From positions 1-28,615 of the forward strand of contig JALSHL010000047.1 of the NCBI GenBank assembly GCA_026982255.1: a stretch of DNA of 28,615 bases, given 5' to 3'. The first letter of the stretch is position 1. The number at the start of each line of letters is the position of its first letter. The notes under the pieces were generated by a model. It did not search any database. It saw only the letters and a program-made list of their open reading frames with translations, and was not told the origin of the DNA. The position numbers were made by a program, and so were the translations under genes. Below, in pieces: positions 23,207-28,615 of the stretch. The stretch is from Paracoccaceae bacterium (GTDB lineage: Bacteria; Pseudomonadota; Alphaproteobacteria; Rhodobacterales; Rhodobacteraceae).

Positions 23207-24595
23207 ATGGATCACAAAGATCGCTTTATCGACCTCTCCCTTTCGGGCGCCGCGCTGGCGGAGGCCGGCGGGCATGTGCTGGCCGCCTATGTCCTGCGCG
23301 TGGCGGAGGGATGCGATTTCCTGACTGTTGTGGCGCGGCTGGCGGCCGAGAGCGGACGCGGCACGGCGCTTCCCCTGTCCACCGAGGACGGGTTTTCCCG
23401 CAGTCTGGATGTTGTGGCCTACGAGGCCGATGCGGAGTCGGGGCTGGTGCGGCTGGCCTTCCCGCTGGCGCTGTTCGATTTCAACGTGACGGATGGCGGG
23501 GCCTCGATCAGCAGTTTCCTGAATTTGCTGGCGGGCAATACGCAGGGTATGGAGGGGGTCGCGGCGCTGAAGCTGCATGATTTCCATTTGCCCGAGAGTT
23601 ACTTGCAGGGGTTTGCCGGACCGGCGGCGACGATTGCGGGTCTGTGGCGGCATCTGGGGCGCGACGAGAGCGCGGGCAGCATGGTTGTCGGCGCGATCCT
23701 GAAGCCGAAGCTGGGGTTGCGGCCCGGGGGGCTGGCCGCTGCGGCCTATGAGTTCTGGCGTGGCGGCGATCTGGTGGAGAACGACCAGCCGCAGGGCAAT
23801 CAGGGGTTCGCGCCGCTGGCCGAGGTGCTGCCGCTGATGGCCGATGCGCTGAAACGGGCCGAGGACGAGACCGGCACGGGCAAGGTGTTTTCCATGAACA
23901 TCACCTGCGACGATCCGGCCGAGATGGACGCGCGGGCGGAAATGGCCTTGCAGGCCTTTGCCGGTATGACGGAGAGTCTGGCGTTTCATGTGGATGCCTA
24001 TCTGGCCGGACCGATGGCGCTGGCCCATGCGCGGCGGCGCTATGGCGGGCATTTCCTGAGCGCGCACCGGGCGGGGCATGCGGCGGTGACCTCGGTGCGC
24101 TCGGAACGGGGCTATTCGGCCTTTGTGCTGACGAAAATCGCGCGGCTGCTCGGGGCGTCGGGTATTCATACGGGGACCATGGGGTTCGGCCGTATGGAGG
24201 GCGACGAGAGCGACCGGCCGATTGCCTGCATGATCGCGCAGGACCGTGCGGCGGGGCCGTATTTCGTGCAGGAATGGCACGGGATGGCGCGCAGTGCCGC
24301 GATTGTGTCCGGCGGAATCAACGCGCTGCGGCTGCCGTCGTTCATGGAGAACCTCGGGCATACGAATTTCATTCTGGCGGCGGGCGGCGGCGCCTTCGGC
24401 CATATCGACGGGCCGGCGGCGGGGGCGCTGTCGTTGCGACAGGCCGAGGCCTGCTGGCTGGAACGGGCGGACCCGATCGAATGGGCCGTCGAGCACCCCG
24501 AATTCAGGCGCGCCTTTCACAGTTTCGAAAGTGACGCGGATATCATCCACCCCGGCTGGCGACGTGTGTTCAGCCCCGAAAACACCAACCTATGA
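23207..24595 (+). CDS. Form II-derived RuBisCO-like protein lacking the carbamylated lysine (CbbM homologue, probably non-carboxylating)
   Basis: A 462-residue protein in the cbbM position of the operon. Ungapped alignment to Rhodospirillum rubrum CbbM, as I recall that sequence, lets residues be compared directly. Kept: E48, T53, N111, K166 and K168 (ILKPKLGLRP), D193, H287-R288 (SAHRAGHAA), H321 (GIHTGTMGFG), S368-G369-G370, G393-G394. Changed: N54 to Ala, K191 (the CO2-carbamylated, metal-binding lysine) to Glu, E194 (metal ligand) to Gln (GGDLVENDQPQGNQ), and loop-6 K329 to Arg (GFGRMEG). I checked these codons: GCG, GAG, CAG, CGT. Standard carboxylation should not be possible. The frame is intact and coding bias normal, so it is not a decaying gene. 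It may be a new RuBisCO-like protein, possibly still binding a sugar bisphosphate. No small subunit or activase gene is adjacent. A strong GGAAGGGAGGGG site precedes the ATG. Confidence 0.9.
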   Translation: MDHKDRFIDLSLSGAALAEAGGHVLAAYVLRVAEGCDFLTVVARLAAESGRGTALPLSTEDGFSRSLDVVAYEADAESGLVRLAFPLALFDFNVTDGGASISSFLNLLAGNTQGMEGVAALKLHDFHLPESYLQGFAGPAATIAGLWRHLGRDESAGSMVVGAILKPKLGLRPGGLAAAAYEFWRGGDLVENDQPQGNQGFAPLAEVLPLMADALKRAEDETGTGKVFSMNITCDDPAEMDARAEMALQAFAGMTESLAFHVDAYLAGPMALAHARRRYGGHFLSAHRAGHAAVTSVRSERGYSAFVLTKIARLLGASGIHTGTMGFGRMEGDESDRPIACMIAQDRAAGPYFVQEWHGMARSAAIVSGGINALRLPSFMENLGHTNFILAAGGGAFGHIDGPAAGALSLRQAEACWLERADPIEWAVEHPEFRRAFHSFESDADIIHPGWRRVFSPENTNL

Positions 24596-24603
24596 GGATC
24601 ACC

Positions 24604-25287
24604 ATGGACCGTTCAATCAAAATCGCCCCGTCCATTCTGTCGGCGGATTTCGCCAACTTCGGGCAGGAAATTCAGGCTATCGAGGCGCAGGGTTGCGACT
24701 GGGTGCATGTGGATGTGATGGACGGGCATTTCGTGCCCAACCTGACCTTCGGCCCGCCCGCTGTTGCCGCCTTTCGTCCGCATGTGAAAACCGTGATGGA
24801 TGTGCATCTGATGATCTCGCCGGTGGATCAGTATATCGAGGCCTATGCCAAAGCCGGTGCCGATGTGATCACCGCGCATCTGGAGGCGACGACCCATCCG
24901 CACCGGACGCTTCAGGCGATCCGCAATGCGGGGGCGAAGGCGGGGCTGGCGCTCAATCCGGGCACGGGGCTGGGCGATATCGAGTATCTGCTGGATATGG
25001 TCGATCTGTTCTGCGTGATGACCGTGAACCCCGGTTTCGGCGGGCAGAAGTTCATCCACAGCCAGATCGACAAGGTGAAAAAACTGCGCGCGATGATCGG
25101 CGACCGGCCGATCCATATCGAGATCGACGGCGGCATCACGCCCGAAACCGCGCCGCTGATGGCGGCGGCGGGGGCCGATGTGCTAGTGGCCGGTTCGGCG
25201 GTGTTCAACGGCGGCACGGTCGATACGCCCGAGGTTTACGGTGCCAACATCAAGGCCATTCGCGACGCGGCGGAGGCGGCGCGCTGA
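24604..25287 (+). CDS. rpe: Ribulose-phosphate 3-epimerase (CbbE)
   Basis: A 227-residue TIM-barrel epimerase, interconverting xylulose-5-P and ribulose-5-P to supply PRK. Motifs: IKIAPSILSADFANFG, WVHVDVMDGHFVPNLTFGPP with metal-binding His and Asp, MDVHLMI, MTVNPGFGGQKFI, and IEIDGGITPETA with the catalytic Asp. The ATG at 24604 is chosen because AGGA at 24595-24598 precedes it and the family N-terminus begins there; an ATG at 24592 overlapping the previous stop (ATGA) would add four residues and cannot be excluded. Its stop overlaps the cbbY start (TGATG). Confidence 0.95.
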   Translation: MDRSIKIAPSILSADFANFGQEIQAIEAQGCDWVHVDVMDGHFVPNLTFGPPAVAAFRPHVKTVMDVHLMISPVDQYIEAYAKAGADVITAHLEATTHPHRTLQAIRNAGAKAGLALNPGTGLGDIEYLLDMVDLFCVMTVNPGFGGQKFIHSQIDKVKKLRAMIGDRPIHIEIDGGITPETAPLMAAAGADVLVAGSAVFNGGTVDTPEVYGANIKAIRDAAEAAR

Positions 25288-25982
25288 TGGGGGTCAAGGC
25301 GATCATATTCGACGTGGACGGCACGCTTTCGGAGACCGAGGAGGCGCACCGGCGCGCGTTCAACGCGACGTTCAAAGAGTTCGGCCTGCCGTGGGAATGG
25401 TCGCAGGAGCTGTATGGCGTGCTGCTGAAAACCACCGGCGGCAAGGAGCGGATGGCGGAATATGTTTCCAGCCATCTGGGCGAAGTGCCGGATATGGAGA
25501 AGATCGCCGGGATCCACAAACGCAAGACGGCGGTGTATGGCGAGCTGATCGATTCCGGCATGGCGGAGCTGCGCCCCGGGATTGCGGCGCTGATCGCGGA
25601 TGCGGCGGAAAACGGGGTGCGGGTGGCTGTGGCCACCACCACCAACCGCCCGAATGTCGACCGTCTGGCCGAAGCCTGTTTCGGCCGGCCGGCGGGCGAG
25701 GTGTTCGAGGTGATCGCGGCCGGTGACGAGGTGGAGAACAAGAAACCCGCGCCGGATGTTTTCGAACTGGCGGTGGCGCAACTGGGTCTCGATCCGGCGG
25801 ACTGTGTCGGGCTGGAGGATTCGCGCAACGGTCTGCTGTCCTGCGTCGGGGCGGGGGTGCCGTGCATCGTTTCGCCGGGGGTGTATACGCTCGGCTCCGA
25901 TTTCAGCGAGGCGGTGGCGGTGATCGACTGTTTTACCGAAATCGACTCGGTAGAGAAACTCAATAAAAAGATGGGGAACTGA
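25287..25982 (+). CDS. cbbY: HAD phosphatase CbbY (xylulose-1,5-bisphosphate phosphatase)
   Basis: A 231-residue HAD hydrolase. Asp9 and Asp11 are in IIFDVDGTLSETEEAHRRAFNATF, followed by the CbbY-typical cap LLKTTGGKERMAEY, then LRPGIAALIADA, VAVATTTNRPNVD, ENKKPAPDVFELA and GLEDSRNGLLSC. It closely resembles Rhodobacter CbbY, which removes the RuBisCO misfire product and inhibitor xylulose-1,5-bisphosphate, giving Xu5P. Its presence beside a RuBisCO homologue that lacks the carboxylation residues is striking: it serves either another RuBisCO in the cell or a product of this one. It starts within the rpe stop codon, so translation is probably coupled. Confidence 0.9.
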   Translation: MGVKAIIFDVDGTLSETEEAHRRAFNATFKEFGLPWEWSQELYGVLLKTTGGKERMAEYVSSHLGEVPDMEKIAGIHKRKTAVYGELIDSGMAELRPGIAALIADAAENGVRVAVATTTNRPNVDRLAEACFGRPAGEVFEVIAAGDEVENKKPAPDVFELAVAQLGLDPADCVGLEDSRNGLLSCVGAGVPCIVSPGVYTLGSDFSEAVAVIDCFTEIDSVEKLNKKMGN

Positions 25983-25983
25983 T

Positions 25984-26538
25984 ATGGCGGTAGAGACTCC
26001 GGTATGTGATTTCGGCTGGAAGGCGCCGGATTTCACGTTGAAAAACGTGGACGGGAAAATGGTGTCCTTCGGGGATGTGGCGGGGCCGAAGGGCACGCTG
26101 GTGATGTTTATCTGCAACCACTGCCCCTATGTGAAGTCGGTGCTGGACCGGATTATCCGCGACGCGAAGGATTTGCAGGAACTGGGGATCGGGGTTGTGG
26201 CGATCAACGCCAATGATGCCGAGGACTACCCCGAGGATTCCTTTGAAGGGATGCAGGAAGTGGCGAAGGCGAACGGCTTCCCCTTTCCCTATCTGCACGA
26301 TGAAACACAGCGTGTGGCGATGGAATACGGGGCGGTCTGCACGCCGGATTTCTTCGGTTTCGATGCGCAGGGCGGCTTGCAGTATCGCGGGCGGCTGGAT
26401 GAATCGCGCAAGCAGGCCGCGCCGGCGGATGTGCGGCGCGACCTTTATCTGGGCATGAAACAGGTTGCCGAAACAGGCCACGGGCCGCGGGAACAGATCC
26501 CCTCGATGGGATGTTCGATCAAATGGAAGGACGGCTGA
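25984..26538 (+). CDS. Thioredoxin-fold redoxin (AhpC/TSA-like) with CNHC motif
   Basis: A 184-residue cytosolic protein of the redoxin/AhpC-TSA superfamily without a leader. It has GWKAPDFTLKNVDGKMVSF, then MFICNHCPYVKSVLDRI with Cys44-Asn-His-Cys47 as the redox motif, VVAINANDAEDYPEDSFEGM, and the cis-proline-like region GAVCTPDFFGFDAQ. The family is widespread but poorly characterised; it may be a thiol peroxidase or disulfide reductase. It lies between cbbY and gph, one base after the cbbY stop, and its own stop overlaps the gph ATG. Its placement suggests a redox function tied to the carbon operon, e.g. thiol control of cycle enzymes, but that is inference. Confidence 0.8.
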   Translation: MAVETPVCDFGWKAPDFTLKNVDGKMVSFGDVAGPKGTLVMFICNHCPYVKSVLDRIIRDAKDLQELGIGVVAINANDAEDYPEDSFEGMQEVAKANGFPFPYLHDETQRVAMEYGAVCTPDFFGFDAQGGLQYRGRLDESRKQAAPADVRRDLYLGMKQVAETGHGPREQIPSMGCSIKWKDG

Positions 26539-27209
26539 TGAAAGCGATTGTATTCGACCTCGACGGGACGCTGGTGGACAGCGCGCCGGACCTGCGGGCA
26601 ACCGCCAATGCGGTGCTGCGCTCGATGGGCTATCAACCCCTGTCGCTGGAGACCATCCGCAGCTTTATCGGCAACGGTGTGCCGAAGCTGGTGGAACGGG
26701 TGATGAAGGCCTCGGACATCGAATTTACCGAGGAGCGGCACAAGGCGCTCGTCGAGACGTTCGAGAAGCTCTATACCGAGCATCCGGTGGATCATACGGT
26801 GCTGTATCCCGGCGTGCGCGACGCGCTGGAGATGTTGCAGCGGCGCGGTTATGCGCTGGGCGTTTGCACCAACAAGGTGCATTCGATCACCCTGCGGGTG
26901 CTGGAGGGGCTGAAGGTGGACCAGTATTTCGGTTCGGTGATCGGCGGTGACAGCCTGCCGACGCACAAGCCCGATCCGGCGATGTTGCACAAGTGCATTG
27001 CCGATCTGGGTGCCGACCATGCAGTTTTCGTCGGCGATTCCGAGGTCGATGCGGCCACGGCACAGAACGCCGGTGTGACTTTTGCGCTCTATACCAACGG
27101 ATATCGCAAGAGTCCGGTTTCGGAAATTCCGCATGATACGCGGTTCAGCAATTTTGCCGATCTGGCGGGGTTCCTGTCTACGGTCGGGGAAAATACCGTA
27201 AAGCTGTAA
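26538..27209 (+). CDS. gph: Phosphoglycolate phosphatase (Gph/CbbZ)
   Basis: A 223-residue HAD phosphatase: Asp7/Asp9 in IVFDLDGTLVDSAPDLRATANAVLRSMG, then FIGNGVPKLVERVM, LYPGVRDALEMLQRRGYALGVCTNK, HKPDPAMLHKCIADLG and FVGDSEVDAATAQNAGV. It hydrolyses 2-phosphoglycolate, the oxygenase product of RuBisCO, and is named CbbZ in cbb operons. The start is the ATG at 26538, overlapping the redoxin stop (TGATG), rather than an ATG 27 bases earlier inside the redoxin gene. It is the last gene of the operon and overlaps the convergent malY-type gene by 32 bases at the 3' end. Confidence 0.93.
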   Translation: MKAIVFDLDGTLVDSAPDLRATANAVLRSMGYQPLSLETIRSFIGNGVPKLVERVMKASDIEFTEERHKALVETFEKLYTEHPVDHTVLYPGVRDALEMLQRRGYALGVCTNKVHSITLRVLEGLKVDQYFGSVIGGDSLPTHKPDPAMLHKCIADLGADHAVFVGDSEVDAATAQNAGVTFALYTNGYRKSPVSEIPHDTRFSNFADLAGFLSTVGENTVKL

Positions 27210-28362
27210 CCAGCCGGTCGAGCGCCTGTTCGAGCCTTGCGCGTTGTGTGGCGAAGTTCAGGCGGGCGAAACCTGCGCCCTCGACCCCGAAGGACTGGCC
27301 GCGGGTGGTGGCCAGTCCGGCGTTTTCGCGCAGGAATTTCGTCAGCTTGTCGGGCGGGAGGCCAAGGGCGCGGAAGTCCAGCCATGCGAGGAAGGTGCCC
27401 TCGGGTTTCGGGGCGCGGACGCCGGGGACATCGGCGAGCCGGTCGCGCACAAGGGTTGCGTTGCCTTCGAGGTAGTCCAGCGCGGCGTCGAGCCATTCGG
27501 CGCCGTTTGTGTATGCGGCGACCATGGCGGCATTGGCGAAGGCGTTGTTTTTGCTGACGGTCAGGCGGGAGTTCTCGCGTTTGAAGGCGGCGCGCATGTC
27601 GTCGTTGGAAACCACCGTATGGGCGGCGGCGCAGGAGGCGATGTTGAAGGATTTCGCCGGTGACAGACAGGTGACGGCGTTGTCGGCATATTGCGGTCCG
27701 AGCGAGGCGAAGGGGGTGTAGGGGTGGCCGGTGAAGGTGATGTCGGCGTGGATTTCGTCGGACACCACCAGCACGCCGTTGCGCGCGCAGATGTCGCCGA
27801 GGCGGCGGAGCTCGTCGGCGCTCCAGACGCGGCCGACGGGGTTGTGCGGGTTGCACAGGAACAGCATTTTCGTGCGCGGGTCGGCGGCTTTGGCCTCCAG
27901 ATCGTCGAAATCCATGCGGTAGGTCCCGCCGTCGTGGCGCAGCGGGTTGTGGACGATGCGGCGGTGGTTTTCGGCCAGAATGTCGTAGAAATCGAAGAAT
28001 ACCGGCGGCTGCACGATGATGCCGTCGCCCTCGGCGGTGAAGATCGCGGCGGCGGTGGCGAGGATGTTCAGCACGTTCGGGGCGCGCAGGATATGGGCGG
28101 GATCGAGCGCCCAGCCGTGGCGGGTTTTCTGCCACTCCGCGATGGCGGGGAACAGGGCGTCGGGGATGGCCTCGTATCCGAAAACGCCGTGGTTCAGGCG
28201 GGCCTGCATCGCCTCGATGATGCAGGGGGCGGCGTGGAAATCCATGTCGGCCACGCCGGCGGGGAACAGGGTCTCGCCGCCTTCGCCCAGCACCATCGGA
28301 TGGGTTTTGAGGGCGGGGACCGCGCGGCGGTCAACGGGGGTGTCGAAGTCGAATGTCTGCAT
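27178..28362 (-). CDS. PLP-dependent C-S lyase / aminotransferase, MalY/PatB family
   Basis: A 394-residue fold-type I PLP enzyme. The start FDFDTPVDRRAVPALKTHPMVLGEG and FPAGVADMDFHAAPCI are typical of MalY/PatB (cystathionine beta-lyase type). PLP contacts: NPHNPVGRVW (170-180), VVSDEIHADITF with Asp202, SPAKSFNIASCAAAH with Lys237 as the Schiff-base lysine, and a C-terminal RLNFA with the carboxylate-binding Arg. By family it cleaves cystathionine or other cysteine conjugates to thiol, pyruvate and ammonia. The ATG at 28362 fits the family N-terminus; upstream sequence in the frame is not family-like and the Shine-Dalgarno is weak. It converges with the cbb operon, with a 32-bp overlap of coding ends. 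Confidence 0.88.
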   Translation of the reverse strand: MQTFDFDTPVDRRAVPALKTHPMVLGEGGETLFPAGVADMDFHAAPCIIEAMQARLNHGVFGYEAIPDALFPAIAEWQKTRHGWALDPAHILRAPNVLNILATAAAIFTAEGDGIIVQPPVFFDFYDILAENHRRIVHNPLRHDGGTYRMDFDDLEAKAADPRTKMLFLCNPHNPVGRVWSADELRRLGDICARNGVLVVSDEIHADITFTGHPYTPFASLGPQYADNAVTCLSPAKSFNIASCAAAHTVVSNDDMRAAFKRENSRLTVSKNNAFANAAMVAAYTNGAEWLDAALDYLEGNATLVRDRLADVPGVRAPKPEGTFLAWLDFRALGLPPDKLTKFLRENAGLATTRGQSFGVEGAGFARLNFATQRARLEQALDRLVTALRYFPRP

Positions 28363-28432
28363 GGGGCACCGGAGTTGTCTGGCAGGGCGTTTGCTGGCAG
28401 GGTGGGGGAAACGGCGGTGAAAGGCAACGCGT

Positions 28433-28615
28433 ATGTTTAACGGGTTTATGGTGGCGCTGGCGCTCAATCCGCTGGCCGTCTGTCCGGTGTCGCAGTCGGA
28501 GCGGAACAATCCGCCGGAGGTGGTGGCCGAGGCGGTGCAGATCGCCGGTGGCTGGGTCGAGGTGCTGCCGGACGGCACGGGGCCGCGGTTCGTGCTGATG
28601 CCGGACGGGACGGTC
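28433..28615 (+). CDS. Hypothetical protein, 3' truncated by window edge
   Basis: The frame from ATG 28433 is open for 61 codons to the right edge. Third positions are strongly G/C, as in the flanking real genes. An AAAGG lies about 8 bases before the ATG. The N-terminus is mildly hydrophobic (MFNGFMVALALNPLAVCPV) and could be a short leader or lipoprotein-like start, followed by PPEVVAEAVQIAGGWVEVLPDGTGPRFVLMPDGTV. No family is recognised. It is divergent from the malY-type gene across about 70 bases. A later start at the ATG 28448 is possible. Confidence 0.5.
   Translation, partial: MFNGFMVALALNPLAVCPVSQSERNNPPEVVAEAVQIAGGWVEVLPDGTGPRFVLMPDGTV

Noticed and set aside
21983..24550. 855-codon open frame on the minus strand across fba and the RuBisCO-like gene
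   Set aside because: Same reason: an antisense shadow of two real genes, low-complexity basic product, no motif, no ribosome site.
23207..24595. Pseudogene call for the RuBisCO homologue
   Set aside because: Full-length frame, normal coding bias, strong ribosome site, kept substrate-binding residues and linked substitutions at the metal site all argue for a working protein with altered function.
1..28615. CRISPR arrays, tRNA/rRNA genes, insertion sequences
   Set aside because: No spaced repeats, cloverleaf-type sequences with CCA/GTTCGA arms, rRNA segments or transposase motifs were noticed anywhere in the window.

Overview
The window looks like a chromosomal segment from a GC-rich alphaproteobacterium, most likely a member of the Rhodobacteraceae (roseobacter or purple non-sulfur relatives). 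The reasons are the close likeness of the phosphoribulokinase and CbbY to the Rhodobacter proteins as I remember them, the type of cbb operon, the long single-chain GcvP, and small signal-peptide/one-helix membrane proteins of a kind common in that family. All calls come from reading motifs in the translated sequence; no database search was run.

Left part (1-11.7 kb). A truncated phosphomannomutase/phosphoglucomutase is followed by two duplicated tiny membrane proteins on the minus strand, a DadA-like FAD amine oxidoreductase, a small alpha/beta hydrolase, and a secreted metallo-beta-lactamase-fold protein whose HxHxDH motif is degenerate. Then comes the glycine cleavage operon gcvT-gcvH-gcvP (minus strand), divergent from glutaryl-CoA dehydrogenase gcdH. 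The gcvT-gcdH intergenic region carries two identical 22-bp perfect palindromes. A glycerate 2-kinase of the MOFRL family follows.

Middle part (11.7-15.9 kb). This holds an HdeD/DUF308 membrane protein, the Mrp/ApbC Fe-S carrier ATPase, a small DUF6505-like protein, an orphan ParB-like protein and the LysR regulator cbbR. The + strand changes from C-rich to G-rich at about 11.7-12.5 kb regardless of gene direction, so the window seems to contain a GC-skew switch.

Right part (15.97-27.2 kb). One tightly packed operon divergent from cbbR encodes nearly a whole Calvin-Benson-Bassham cycle: fbp, prk, tkt, gap, pgk, fba, a form II RuBisCO homologue, rpe, cbbY, a redoxin and gph (cbbZ). Several genes overlap or abut. 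A MalY/PatB-type C-S lyase converges on the operon end with a 32-bp overlap, and a probable small gene runs off the right edge.

The main point of interest is the RuBisCO-position gene. It is full length (462 aa) and aligns without gaps to form II CbbM as I recall it, but the carbamylated lysine K191 is Glu, the metal ligand E194 is Gln, N54 is Ala and the loop-6 lysine K329 is Arg. The phosphate- and sugar-binding residues remain. It is therefore probably not a carboxylase but a form II-derived RuBisCO-like protein sitting in an otherwise intact CBB operon with an intact phosphoribulokinase and an XuBP phosphatase (CbbY). Either a true RuBisCO lies elsewhere in the genome, or this operon uses ribulose bisphosphate in some other way.
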